Shown here in pieces: positions 17,795 through 26,333 of a stretch of DNA of 64,000 bases. The DNA lies in contig CBDFJV010000007.1 in NCBI GenBank assembly GCA_965248605.1, forward strand, positions 1,984,001 through 2,048,000, in the 5' to 3' direction. Both the position numbers and the translations under genes were made by a program. The notes below the pieces were generated by a model, which saw only the letters and a program-made list of their open reading frames with translations, was not told the origin of the DNA and made no database searches. This stretch comes from CAUZJF01 sp965248605. GTDB taxonomy: Bacteria > Chloroflexota > Dehalococcoidia > Lucifugimonadales > CAUZJF01. How positions within the stretch are numbered: the first letter of the stretch is position 1; each line of letters starts with the position of its first letter.

Positions 17795-19183
17795 ATGCAA
17801 GCCACCACCACCGATCTGTCAATTACCGCACACTTATTGCGTAGGGCCGGGTTCGGCGCACGGCGGGACGAGTTGGAGGCCTACGCAGCCAAGGGTTACG
17901 AGCAGGCCATCGACGACTTGCTCAACCCCGAACGCTTCCCCGAAGTCGAAGAGGACGTTCTCGAGCGCTACTATTCGACCAAGGGCGGACCATCTGGCCG
18001 CTGGTATCACCGCATGGTCAATACGGAGCGTCCTCTTCAGGAGAAGATGATCGTCTTCTGGCACATGGTCTTTCCCACCTCGCAGGCGAAGTCCGGCCAT
18101 TCGGTCTCGGCCCAGGAGCAGATAGCGATGTTCAGGCGAATCTGTCTCTCCGACGTGCGGACCATCCTGACGGAGCTGTCCAGAGACCCCGCGATGATCT
18201 TTTGGCTGGACAACAACGAGAACTTCAACGACGCACCGAACGAAAACTACGGTAGGGAGCTACTGGAGCTCTTCTCGATGGGGGTCGGGAATTACACAGA
18301 GGAAGACGTAAAGGGCGCGACACGAGCGTTCACAGGCTGGACGTTCCTCACCCCGGCTCCGGGCGTGGGCAACGACCGGTTCCCGTCTGAGTTCGAGTTC
18401 CACGAGCACGACCATGACCAGGACGGGAAGTCGTTCCTGGGCGAATCGGGCCCGTTCAACGGTGAGGACGTCATTGACATGATCGTGAAACAGCCAGCGA
18501 CGGCCCGTTTCATCGCGAGGCAGCTATACACCTTCTTCGTCGCCGACGAGCCGGCCGTCGCGTCGTGGAACGAGATCCCGCCGCAGGACCCCGAGGCCAT
18601 CGACACCCTGGTGCGAGCATACTTCGAATCGGGGGGCCAGATACGGCCGATGCTGCGGACTCTGTTCATGTCTGACTTCTTCAAAGAAGCGGAGTTCAAG
18701 AGGGTCAAGAGTCCGGTCGAGGCCGTCCTAGGCATCATCAAGCTGACCGGGACCTGCCGCGTCCCCGCACTGGCCAACGGCTCACATTTCGGCGCCTTCA
18801 GCGGCATGGGCCAGTCGTTGCTCGGACCGATCAGCGTCGAGGGGTGGAGGACAGGGGTCGAATGGATCGATGGCGGCAGGCTGAACCGTCGCGTCGACTT
18901 CGCAACCGAGGAAGTGGAAGACCGGTCGGCCCCCGGCATCAGGGACATCATCGACCGCCTCGACGCCCAGTCACCGCTGTCTCCGGAGGACTTCGTTGAC
19001 ACGTGTCTCGACCTCGCCGGGCCCGTGGACGTAGGCACTGAAACCAGGGACACTCTCGTGAAGCAAGCCGCGTCTGGCGGCCCGTTGGACTTCTCCAACG
19101 GTCTCATCCGCGACGAGAACGAAGCGCGAGTCGTCCGCATGTTGCAACTTATCCTGTCCACGCGAGAGTACCAGTTTGGATAG
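17795..19183 (+). CDS. DUF1800 family protein
   Basis: 462 residues from ATG 17795 (GGAGGT 5 bases upstream). Opens with AHLLRRAGFGARRDELEAY, the signature DUF1800 start. Further family features are an NENYGRELLELFSMGVG block near residue 150, AFTGW, the segment HDHDQDGKSFLG, and a final LILSTREYQFG. Members are commonly encoded beside DUF1501 proteins, but here the neighbour is an NHL-repeat protein. Function in bacteria is unsettled. No signal peptide is seen. Confidence 0.85.
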   Translation: MQATTTDLSITAHLLRRAGFGARRDELEAYAAKGYEQAIDDLLNPERFPEVEEDVLERYYSTKGGPSGRWYHRMVNTERPLQEKMIVFWHMVFPTSQAKSGHSVSAQEQIAMFRRICLSDVRTILTELSRDPAMIFWLDNNENFNDAPNENYGRELLELFSMGVGNYTEEDVKGATRAFTGWTFLTPAPGVGNDRFPSEFEFHEHDHDQDGKSFLGESGPFNGEDVIDMIVKQPATARFIARQLYTFFVADEPAVASWNEIPPQDPEAIDTLVRAYFESGGQIRPMLRTLFMSDFFKEAEFKRVKSPVEAVLGIIKLTGTCRVPALANGSHFGAFSGMGQSLLGPISVEGWRTGVEWIDGGRLNRRVDFATEEVEDRSAPGIRDIIDRLDAQSPLSPEDFVDTCLDLAGPVDVGTETRDTLVKQAASGGPLDFSNGLIRDENEARVVRMLQLILSTREYQFG

Positions 19184-19195
19184 AGAGGACAGGGA

Positions 19196-19249
19196 TTAGG
19201 TTCTAGGGGCTAGGGGTTGGGCCCCTAACCCCCAAACCCTAGACCCTAA
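19196..19249. repeat. long perfect-type hairpin of CCCTAA-like units
   Basis: TTAGG, TCTAGGG and TAGGGGTT on one side pair with AACCCCC, CCCTAGA and CCTAA on the other, with the turn near 19220. It could stop transcription of the DUF1800 gene or be a mobile palindrome. The resemblance to telomere repeats is only compositional. Confidence 0.5.
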
Positions 19250-19274
19250 CCCCTACTCCCGTCGGAGGTAACCG

Positions 19275-20330
19275 ATGGCTCGTCCGCATGCATTGCTTAG
19301 GGCCGGATTTCCATATGTCAAGACCGTAGGCTACTCGCAGCAGCTTAGGCTTCCCCTCGACGTCGCGTTCGGCAAGGATGGCCGCCTCTACGTTCTGTGT
19401 CACGCCAACTACGAGCACCTGGTCATGGGGCCGATCGCGCTCCTGAACCTCGAGGACGATCCACTACCTCGGTACGGAAAGCCTGAGCATCGCTATTCCA
19501 GCAGCTTCCCCGTGGAAGACGGCCACGTCATGTCGCCGGTGCAGATCGTCGCCGATGAGGACGAGAACCTCTACGTGACCGACGAAGGCTGCCACCGTAT
19601 TTCGATCTATGACGTAGATGGCGAGTTCGTTGGCAAATGGGGTGATCTCGGCAGCGACGACGGCCAGCTCAATAGTCCTTCGGGGATCGCCCTCGACGCG
19701 GAAGGTAACGTCCTCATCGTGGATACTCGAAATCACCGAGTACAGAAGTTCACCAAGGACGGCAAGTTCCTGATGAACTGGGGCTCCTACGGCGATGGCG
19801 ACGGCGAGTTCAATATGCCCTGGGGAATTACCGTCGACGACGAGGGGTGCGTCTACGTCGCCGATTGGAGAAACGACCGGATACAGAAGTTCACACCGGA
19901 CGGGGAGTTCGTCTGGCAGCTGGGCAAGTCGGGAAGCAGGGACGGGGAGTTGGACCGGCCGTCCGGCGTTGCCGTGGACAAAGACGGCGACATCTACGTC
20001 TGTGACTGGGGCAACAACCGGGTCCAGCTTTTCGCTCCGGAAGGGCGCTTCATCCAGAAGTTCGTGGGTGACGCTACCGTGTCAAAGGCCAGGCTCCATC
20101 GAATGCAGACACAGAACGCCCGCGCCCGACGCCTCCGCGAGAGCGGCAGTCTCGAGCAGGAGAAGTACTTCGACGGCGCCTGGTCCGTCCGCGTCGACGA
20201 CCAAGGGTACATGTACGTTACGGACCACGGCCGTTGCAGGGTCCAGATCTACAAGAAAGAGGCCTACCCGCTAGAAGAGAAGGACATCATCGAACCCCTC
20301 AGGGCCGCCAACCTGGCGACCAACATGTGA
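19275..20330 (+). CDS. NHL-repeat protein
   Basis: 351 residues folding as a beta-propeller: repeated units such as SPSGIALDAEGNVLIVDTRN, MPWGITVDDEGCVYVADWRN, RPSGVAVDKDGDIYVCDWGN each followed by HRVQKF/DRIQKFTPDGEF. At least five NHL units are visible between residues 20 and 325. GGAGG lies just before the ATG. No signal peptide is obvious. NHL propellers bind proteins or nucleic acids or act as hydrolases/lyases; nothing here decides. The stop overlaps the next gene by 4 bases (ATGTGA), suggesting translational coupling. Confidence 0.88.
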   Translation: MARPHALLRAGFPYVKTVGYSQQLRLPLDVAFGKDGRLYVLCHANYEHLVMGPIALLNLEDDPLPRYGKPEHRYSSSFPVEDGHVMSPVQIVADEDENLYVTDEGCHRISIYDVDGEFVGKWGDLGSDDGQLNSPSGIALDAEGNVLIVDTRNHRVQKFTKDGKFLMNWGSYGDGDGEFNMPWGITVDDEGCVYVADWRNDRIQKFTPDGEFVWQLGKSGSRDGELDRPSGVAVDKDGDIYVCDWGNNRVQLFAPEGRFIQKFVGDATVSKARLHRMQTQNARARRLRESGSLEQEKYFDGAWSVRVDDQGYMYVTDHGRCRVQIYKKEAYPLEEKDIIEPLRAANLATNM

Positions 20331-21172
20331 CGAGCGCACAAGCTCCCAAGAAACGCGTGAACCTACCGAAGGACTGGGGTTGGCGGCCTATCATCCTAAT
20401 CCTGGTCTATGGATTTAGCGCGACCTTTGTCGTGATCCCCGCTCATGAAATGATGCACGGATTCGGTGGGGCCGTATATGGACACGGCGCCGACATCAGC
20501 TTGAACGGAGCGAATCCAAAGGGTCTAGACGGAACTGATCAATGGTTTGTATTCGCGTTGAGCGGGACCGGTTACCTCATTTATCTAACCGGCTTACTCA
20601 TTTTGGCTTATAGGAAGTGGCGAAAGCCGTGGTGGTTTGGCGTCGCCCTCGCTGCCGGAACCGTGCATCAGGTCGGATTCTTCTTTGACTTGGTGAGCGT
20701 CACGACTACGGGGTCCGTTTTCAACGGCCAGAACGGAAGTGATCCATTTCACGGCGGCGCGATTCTTTGGAACGAGAGGCCTCTTCCTACCGTTGATTTG
20801 CCTTGGCGAGAAATCGCGTTTGCTCCTGGTTGGCCCTCGTTTCTAATCATGGCTATCTTGATCATCACCCTTGCGATGTGGGTCTACCTTTCTTGGGTAT
20901 TGGCAGGAGCAACGAACATCCAGAGATCGCTATCAGCACTCCTAGTAGGATTTGTTGTTTTGTGCTTATTCGCTTTCCTGACCTCAGGTACCTACGCTGC
21001 GCTGTCTGAGGCCTTCTATGAATCGACGAGCCGGAATTGGTCAGCCACGCCTATCTTGGTTCTCGGTATCCTCCTAAGTTCAGTTCCTGTCATAGTCTGG
21101 GTACTGGGAGATAGATTCCTGGGCTGGCGATCCGCGTTGACCGCGAGCAATCGCCACAAGCGCGCACGGTAA
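20327..21172 (+). CDS. multi-pass membrane protein with HExxH-like motif
   Basis: 281 residues from GTG 20327, overlapping the NHL stop. Helix 1 ends in FVVIPAHEMMHGFGGAVYGH, which contains HEMMH, the zinc-metalloprotease HExxH pattern placed at a membrane helix as in M50-type intramembrane or CAAX-like proteases. Six to seven hydrophobic helices follow. No clear second motif (such as NxxPxxxLDG) is seen, so protease activity is an inference. Base composition is lower in GC than the neighbours. The overlap with the NHL gene suggests the two work together. Confidence 0.6.
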   Translation: MTSAQAPKKRVNLPKDWGWRPIILILVYGFSATFVVIPAHEMMHGFGGAVYGHGADISLNGANPKGLDGTDQWFVFALSGTGYLIYLTGLLILAYRKWRKPWWFGVALAAGTVHQVGFFFDLVSVTTTGSVFNGQNGSDPFHGGAILWNERPLPTVDLPWREIAFAPGWPSFLIMAILIITLAMWVYLSWVLAGATNIQRSLSALLVGFVVLCLFAFLTSGTYAALSEAFYESTSRNWSATPILVLGILLSSVPVIVWVLGDRFLGWRSALTASNRHKRAR

Positions 21173-21333
21173 CTCGTGTCTACACGACAGGTTATTCTGG
21201 CCTTCGGGCGGATTAAACGCACTGCGGTTCTAAATGACAGCTCTGCGACGGGCAGCCCAAGAACGCGGTGTTTTGCTCAGACCAACGGCCGGTGATAGCC
21301 TTACGCCATCTTACGGACCAGAGGCGAATTCGC

Positions 21334-22095
21334 ATGACGAGAATCATGGCTGTTGGGGCGCATCCCCAGGACCCGTTCGAGCGGGCAGGGGGCACGGTGT
21401 TGAAGCACCTGGAACGGGGCGACGAGGCGATGTTCGTCAGCCTCACCACCGGCGTCGTCACTCACGCTTTCAACGTCTTCCCGGAGACCGGCGACGACAA
21501 GCTGCGCGACGTCGAGAAGATCAAGGACATCAAGCGTAAAGAGTTCGATGACGGCTGCAAAATTCTCGGCCTGACCGACTGGCGCATCCTCGACTTTTCC
21601 GAAAGCCCGATGCTGGTCGGCATGGACGAATACGTCGCGATGGTCGAGCTGCTGCGCGATTTCAGGCCAGATGTCGTGCTCTGTCCCCACCCGGTCGAGG
21701 TCGGCCGCCACGACCACATGGACTGCGGCCGGTTCGTCATCGCCGCCGTCGACTACGTCCGCGCCGAGGGGTTCCCGTCGCCGCTTGCGCCACACACGGT
21801 CACCGACATCTTCATGTTCTACTACGAGGATTACCGGGCCGAGCAGCTCATGGGCAGCCCCCGCCGCTCCGCCGACGTTATCGTGGACATTACGTCGGTG
21901 ATCCAAAAGAAGCGCAACGCGAGAGAGTCATTCGCTGGCACGCAGACCAAGAAAGGCGCCGATCGCGACGCGGTTATGGACCGCTTCCAGGAGCAGATCG
22001 AGGGGGCGGCGGGGTACTCTCACGGGTTCGGCTACGCCGAGCAGTTCACACGGTGGAACCCGCAGCGAGTCCAGCACCTGCCGTTGGCTGAGTGA
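21334..22095 (+). CDS. PIG-L family deacetylase-like protein
   Basis: 253 residues from ATG 21334. The PIG-L/LmbE fold is recognisable: MAVGAHPQDPFERAGGTVLKHL at the N-terminus, DVVLCPHPVEVGRHDHMDCG in the middle, and DITSVIQKKRNARESFAGTQ at the end. Family members hydrolyse N-acetyl groups from sugars using zinc. The usual AHPDDAE is here AHPQDPF: the first aspartate is glutamine and the glutamate is phenylalanine, while HxDH is present as GRHDH. Zinc binding may be altered. Confidence 0.8.
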   Translation: MTRIMAVGAHPQDPFERAGGTVLKHLERGDEAMFVSLTTGVVTHAFNVFPETGDDKLRDVEKIKDIKRKEFDDGCKILGLTDWRILDFSESPMLVGMDEYVAMVELLRDFRPDVVLCPHPVEVGRHDHMDCGRFVIAAVDYVRAEGFPSPLAPHTVTDIFMFYYEDYRAEQLMGSPRRSADVIVDITSVIQKKRNARESFAGTQTKKGADRDAVMDRFQEQIEGAAGYSHGFGYAEQFTRWNPQRVQHLPLAE

Positions 22096-22192
22096 CACTG
22101 GTTACAGCAGCGCTGCTGCTAGCCACGTCCTGGTGGACCTACCGACGAGGCACTCCCAGACCTACTGCCCAATACAATCTTTAGGAGGTCCG

Positions 22193-22519
22193 ATGATCTA
22201 CGAATACCGTGTCTACGAAGCAGTACCGGGCAAGCTAGGCGAGGTGCACAAAAGGTTCCGCGACCACACTATGCAGATATTCGAACGCTGCGGAATCAAG
22301 AACATCGGCTACTGGACCGCGGATGCAGGCGACTACAGCGATAGGTTGATCTATATCGTTGCTTTCGAGAGCCACGAGCAGAGGGCGAGGGCCTGGGCCA
22401 AGTTCCGCAGCGATCCGGAATGGCTGGACGTCAGAGCACAGACCGAGGCGGACGGCCCGATAGTCAAGAGCGTCTTCAACACGATCCTCTCTCCCACCGA
22501 CTATTCGCCGTTGCAATAG
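22193..22519 (+). CDS. NIPSNAP family protein
   Basis: 108 residues from ATG 22193 (AGGAGG upstream). MIYEYRVYEAVPGKLGEVHK is the classic NIPSNAP opening, followed by HTMQIFERCGIKNIGYW and IVAFESHEQRARAWAKFRSDPEW. Small dimeric alpha/beta-barrel fold; metabolic role unknown. Last core gene before the accessory island. Confidence 0.9.
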   Translation: MIYEYRVYEAVPGKLGEVHKRFRDHTMQIFERCGIKNIGYWTADAGDYSDRLIYIVAFESHEQRARAWAKFRSDPEWLDVRAQTEADGPIVKSVFNTILSPTDYSPLQ

Positions 22520-22620
22520 GGTGGCGAAACACGGTCGAAGGGTCCGGACGCAGTTCCGAAGGCAGATTCCGTCGCGATAGGAGCGACAAACCGGCTGAGA
22601 CCGCTTCCTGGAGAACGAAA

Positions 22621-22645
22621 CGCCCCTAGCTATCTGCTTGGGGCG
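22621..22645 (-). terminator. bidirectional hairpin between NIPSNAP gene and repressor
   Basis: CGCCCC(TAGC) pairs with (GCTT)GGGGCG. On the minus strand it is followed by TTTCGTTCT, so it can terminate the repressor transcript; on the plus strand there is no T tract. Confidence 0.45.
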
Positions 22646-22765
22646 CGAAGGGATCAATTTGGAGGCGACGGGCGGATTCAGAATGAGGGGCTGTTTCATA
22701 GCTACTTCGCGGTGTTTTCGTAAATCGCATACCACTTTCGCTACCACATAGCGTGTCGCCACCCC

Positions 22766-23596
22766 TCAGTACGTCACTGCTGACCACCGCACCTCGCCGA
22801 CGATCTCCGTGTCGTCGGCCCAGGGCACAGGCTCCCACGCTGGATGCACACTCTCGGTCCGCCAGTTTCCCTCAGCGTCCTTCCCGGCACGCTTGACCAC
22901 TAGGCCATCCTCGGTGCGTAGAACGAAGATGCGCCCAACGCGACGCCGCCGCCGGCCATGACTGAGGTCCACCAGGATCGAGCACCCGTCAGGCAGCGTA
23001 GGCTCCATTGACTCGCCGCGCACGCTGATTACGTTGCACTGGTCAGGGTCAATGGCTTGGCGATCTAGCCAGTCATTGCGGAACCATAGGCGTCCAACCA
23101 CGGTCTCGTCGTAGACCTCCGCTCCACCTCCAGCCGCAGCGGCCACCTCGACGACCTCTACCGGGTGGACCGTTGGCATATCGTCGCTGGCGTCGTATTC
23201 AGCCCTCGGTTCGGCGACGGCTGACCGGACGTAGGACTCAAGCCTGTCGAAGCGGGCGCTGAACTCCTGTCGGACTTGAGCCAGGGAACCGATGACGCCT
23301 AATGCATCGGGCTCGGATTGGGCTGCCGACTCTGGCGCTTCGTCGTTCGGGGGTGGCGGGAGCCGTTGGGGTTTCTCTTCCTCGCCAAAGAACCACTCAT
23401 ACGGCTTGTCATATAAAACGGCGAGCAGGGTAAGACTCGACTCAGATGGACGGAATCTATTGTTCTCATACGCTGCGATGGTATTGCGACTCAAGCGGGC
23501 TCGCTCTGAAGCTTGTTCTTGAGTCAGCCCAGCATCGCGTCGTGCTTGGCGAATTCGTTCAGGAATCGCTTCTCTTTTTTCTCTACCCATAGTCAC
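22766..23596 (-). CDS. phage-type repressor: XRE helix-turn-helix plus S24 (LexA/CI-like) peptidase domain
   Basis: 276 residues. N-terminal HTH at about 15-70: RRDAGLTQEQASERARLSRN, TIAAYENNRFRPSESSLTLLA. Middle acidic/proline linker. C-terminal S24 domain: VRGESMEPTLPDGCSILVD with the nucleophile serine before MEPTLPDG, and the catalytic lysine in DGLVVKRAG. Predicted to hold a prophage or mobile element silent and self-cleave on DNA damage. It is divergent from a small HTH-like gene with operator repeats between them. The end, TEIVGEVRWSAVTY, is a diverged version of the tail repeated at 46 kb. Confidence 0.9.
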   Translation of the reverse strand: MTMGREKREAIPERIRQARRDAGLTQEQASERARLSRNTIAAYENNRFRPSESSLTLLAVLYDKPYEWFFGEEEKPQRLPPPPNDEAPESAAQSEPDALGVIGSLAQVRQEFSARFDRLESYVRSAVAEPRAEYDASDDMPTVHPVEVVEVAAAAGGGAEVYDETVVGRLWFRNDWLDRQAIDPDQCNVISVRGESMEPTLPDGCSILVDLSHGRRRRRVGRIFVLRTEDGLVVKRAGKDAEGNWRTESVHPAWEPVPWADDTEIVGEVRWSAVTY

Positions 23597-23677
23597 TTAC
23601 CAAGTTTAGAACACCTATTGACAAAAAATACTCAGTTACTTACCGTATCCTCATTACATAAGCCTCAGTCACTTATC
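23591..23677. promoter_or_regulatory. three operator-like repeats in the divergent control region
   Basis: AGTCACTTACC (23591), AGTTACTTACC (23634) and AGTCACTTATC (23667) are direct copies in the 98-base gap between the repressor and the divergent gene, with starts 43 and 33 bases apart. A TTGACA (-35 like) lies between the first two. The layout fits repressor operators controlling both directions. Confidence 0.6.
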
Positions 23678-23694
23678 ATTGAGAGACGGAGCAA

Positions 23695-23958
23695 ATGAGA
23701 ACGACAGTCCAAGAGATGCTCGAAGCCCAGCACCAAAAGGGCATACGGGACATCGTGTCCGATGCGCTCAAGGTCCATAGGGGCCGCCGAAACATGGTGG
23801 GCCTCGTCGCCGTGTACCTCGGTGTCTCCGGCGCCACTGTCTACAACTGGTGCGAGGACCTTGGCATCGACATCAACGAGTACCGGCGGCCGGCACCAGA
23901 CGCGGAGAAGGCGGCTGAAGAGGCCAGGGAACGGGTGCAGGCGGAGGGATCTGAATGA
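23695..23958 (+). CDS. small helix-turn-helix-like protein divergent from repressor
   Basis: 87 residues; NMVGLVAVYLGVSGATVYNW (about residues 33-52) looks like a helix-turn-helix of the kind that recognises DNA after a Tyr/Asn-Trp turn. The C-terminus is an acidic helix. Its position across the operator region from a CI-like repressor suggests a Cro-like or early phage regulator. Start ATG 23695 has GGAG 5 bases upstream. Confidence 0.55.
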   Translation: MRTTVQEMLEAQHQKGIRDIVSDALKVHRGRRNMVGLVAVYLGVSGATVYNWCEDLGIDINEYRRPAPDAEKAAEEARERVQAEGSE

Positions 23959-23964
23959 CGACCC

Positions 23965-24078
23965 TTGGCTGACAAGCGCATCCTGCGGCTCGGCGAGCTG
24001 GTGTCGATTATATGCCTCACCCACAACAGGACCATTTGCCGGGACAGTCATATGCCCCCGAACACCAACTACTGTTAG
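23965..24078 (+). CDS. possible 37-residue protein
   Basis: TTG start just after the previous gene; reads MADKRILRLGELVSIICLTH, NRTICRDSHMPPNTNYC. Two cysteine-histidine pairs are suggestive of a tiny zinc knuckle but no family is recognised. Position in a tight early-phage-like operon is the main support. Confidence 0.3.
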   Translation: MADKRILRLGELVSIICLTHNRTICRDSHMPPNTNYC

Positions 24079-24087
24079 GAGTACGCC

Positions 24088-24231
24088 ATGAGCAAGAAGA
24101 AGTCTGGAGGTCGGAGCATGAGGCGGAACCTGCTGCCAGACGAGTACAGGCGGCGCGGTCTGGTTCGGATGGGGGGCTTTTCATTGCCCAGCGCACAGCG
24201 AACATGGCGTAACCACTACCTAAACGGTTGA
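24088..24231 (+). CDS. small basic protein
   Basis: 47 residues, MSKKKSGGRSMRRNLLPDEY, RRRGLVRMGGFSLPSAQRTW, RNHYLNG; strongly basic, with TTAGGAGTACGCC upstream of the ATG at 24088. Probably a small phage-type nucleic-acid-binding protein; no family recognised. Confidence 0.45.
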   Translation: MSKKKSGGRSMRRNLLPDEYRRRGLVRMGGFSLPSAQRTWRNHYLNG

Positions 24232-24256
24232 CACAAGCGGAGAGGGAGGACGGGTT

Positions 24257-24712
24257 ATGACGACTGTATGGACGCAAGAGGCGGACGCACGGTTACGGGA
24301 CTATCTCGCGTCACACGAGTTGGTCGCCGGCATCGGGACGGAGGAGTCGGCCTGCTCGGTCGCGGCGATCAACCTCGCACTCACTGAGAGGGTAACGGAC
24401 GCCATCCCTAAGTGTATGTCCAAGGTTGTCGGTGAATGGATGATCGTCGTCCAAGACGCGATGCCCTCGGAGATGCGCAACTCGCCGGGGTGGAAGCGTT
24501 TGCTGCCGATGGCCGCTGGCACGGGCCGTGAGAGGGAGGAGGAGCGGCTGGCTCTGGTCATGAATTGGATGTGGGGGACGGTGCTCCCCGATTTACAGAG
24601 CGTAGCGGATCAGGGCGGCTTCGGCGCCGAGTGGCGGACGATGTGCGTGGAGAAGTCTCCCGAGGCTGCTAAGGCCGCCGCCGAGGCCGCCTGGGACGCC
24701 GCCTGGGACGCC
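24257..24712 (+). pseudogene. phage-type protein truncated by IS21-family insertion
   Basis: ATG 24257; about 152 residues are native (MTTVWTQEADARLRDYLASH through SPEAAKAAAEAAWDAAWDA), after which the IS21 left end begins at 24713 and the frame runs on into IS sequence. The last native part is an alanine-tryptophan repeat helix (AAWDAAWDA). No family recognised. The remaining 3' part is not seen on the other side of the IS. Confidence 0.5.
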
Positions 24713-24833
24713 TGTGAAGGGCGGAGAGATAATGTACCACCTGGGCGGTCGAGCGCTGAGATGTGGCGCTTGAAAACTGTACCGCCTGTCGCCTTCAATC
24801 AGGAACGACCGAACCTGATTGAAGGTGGATTGG

Positions 24834-26333
24834 ATGTACAAGGTGGAGATGTACCTGCGAGTTCGCAGGGCTTGTTTCGTCGAAGGGATGAGCGTCCGAG
24901 AGGCGGCCCGAGTGTTCGGGCTACACCGGGACACGGTGCGCAAGATGCTCGAGTACTCCGTGCCCCCAGGGTATCTACGGCAACGACCGGCTCGCAGACC
25001 GAAGCTCGATCCATATAAGGGTGTGATGGACCAGATCCTGGAGCAGGATCTGAGCTCACCGAAGAAGCAGCGTCACACCGCCAAGCGTATCTACGAACGG
25101 CTCAGAGACGAACACGGCTTCCCCGGCAAGTACACGATAGTCAAAGACTACGTTCGAGAACGCCGTCGTCATACCCGCGAGATGTTCTTACCTCTGTCCC
25201 ACCCTCCGGGACATGCCCAGTGCGACTACGGCGAAGCTCGAGTGATCATCGGCGGAGTGGAACGCAAAGCCCACTACTTCGCCCTGGACCTCCCTCACAG
25301 CGACGGGTGCTATGTGAAGGCGTATCCCGCCGAGACGACGGAGTCATTCTGCGACGGACACGTCTCCGCCTTCGCGTTCCTGGGCGGAGTGCCTCAGAGC
25401 ATCCTCTACGACAACACCACGCTCGCGGTAGCCAGAATCCTGGGAGATGGTCGCCGGCAGCGGACCAGGGTGTTCTCCGAGCTTCAGTCCCACTACCTGT
25501 TCGAGGACCGGTTCGGCCGTCCAGGCAAAGGGAACGATAAGGGCAAAGTAGAAGGTCTGGTCGGCTATGTCCGCCGGAACTTCCTGGTGCCCATTCCATC
25601 GTTCGAGAGCTTCGATGCCCTCAATGCTCATCTGGAGCAACACTGCCTCAGACGGTTCGAAGATCGACTCCGCGGCCACAACGAGACGATAGGAGAACGG
25701 CTGGAGCGGGACCTGGAGAAGTTGCTGCCTCTGCCGGCCGTACCGTACGACGCCAGCGACAAGCACGCGACGAGGGTCAGTTCTCTGTCCCTGGTCAGAT
25801 ACCGGACCAATGACTATTCGGTCCCGGTGGCCTACGGTCATCGGGACGTTGTGGTCCGCGGATATGTACATGAGGTTGTGATCAGCTGTGGCGCTGAAGT
25901 CATCGCCCGCCATCGGCGGTCCTACGATCGAGACGACTTCGTCTTCGACCCTCTCCATTACCTGCCGCTCCTTGAGAAGAAGACGAGGGCATTGGATCAG
26001 GCGGCGCCGCTGGTTGGATGGGAGTTGCCCGAGGAGTTCGGAGTGTTGCGGCGGCTGCTGGAGTCTCGGATGGGCAAGCGAGGAAAGAGGGAGTTCGTGC
26101 AGGTGCTCAGACTGATGGAGAACTTCCAGCCGGAAGAAGTCCACGACGCCGTACGAGACGCCATTCGACTCGGGGCTGTGAGCTTCGATGCTGTCAAGCA
26201 CCTGGTGCTGTGCAGGATCGAGGGTCGACCGCCTAGACTCGACATGGAGTTGTACCCGTATCTGCCCAGGACCAACGTTGCAACAACCTCGACCAGGGAC
26301 TACATGGCTCTCCTGGCGGGGAGCCGGTCATGA
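24834..26333 (+). CDS. istA: IS21 transposase IstA
   Basis: 499 residues from ATG 24834. N-terminal HTH (SVREAARVFGLHRDTVRKML), then an integrase-type DDE core: QCDYGEARVIIGG (first D), a middle SILYDNTTLAV (second D), and KGKVEGLVGYVRRNFLVP (E). Full-length for the family. Overlaps istB by ATGA. Confidence 0.93.
   Translation: MYKVEMYLRVRRACFVEGMSVREAARVFGLHRDTVRKMLEYSVPPGYLRQRPARRPKLDPYKGVMDQILEQDLSSPKKQRHTAKRIYERLRDEHGFPGKYTIVKDYVRERRRHTREMFLPLSHPPGHAQCDYGEARVIIGGVERKAHYFALDLPHSDGCYVKAYPAETTESFCDGHVSAFAFLGGVPQSILYDNTTLAVARILGDGRRQRTRVFSELQSHYLFEDRFGRPGKGNDKGKVEGLVGYVRRNFLVPIPSFESFDALNAHLEQHCLRRFEDRLRGHNETIGERLERDLEKLLPLPAVPYDASDKHATRVSSLSLVRYRTNDYSVPVAYGHRDVVVRGYVHEVVISCGAEVIARHRRSYDRDDFVFDPLHYLPLLEKKTRALDQAAPLVGWELPEEFGVLRRLLESRMGKRGKREFVQVLRLMENFQPEEVHDAVRDAIRLGAVSFDAVKHLVLCRIEGRPPRLDMELYPYLPRTNVATTSTRDYMALLAGSRS

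Noticed and set aside
17553..18050. Plus-strand open frame before and over the DUF1800 start
   Set aside because: Out of frame with the family-conserved DUF1800 protein that has a good GGAGGT site and ATG at 17795.
19196..19249. Telomere or linear replicon end
   Set aside because: It is one short hairpin between two genes in uninterrupted chromosome-like sequence.
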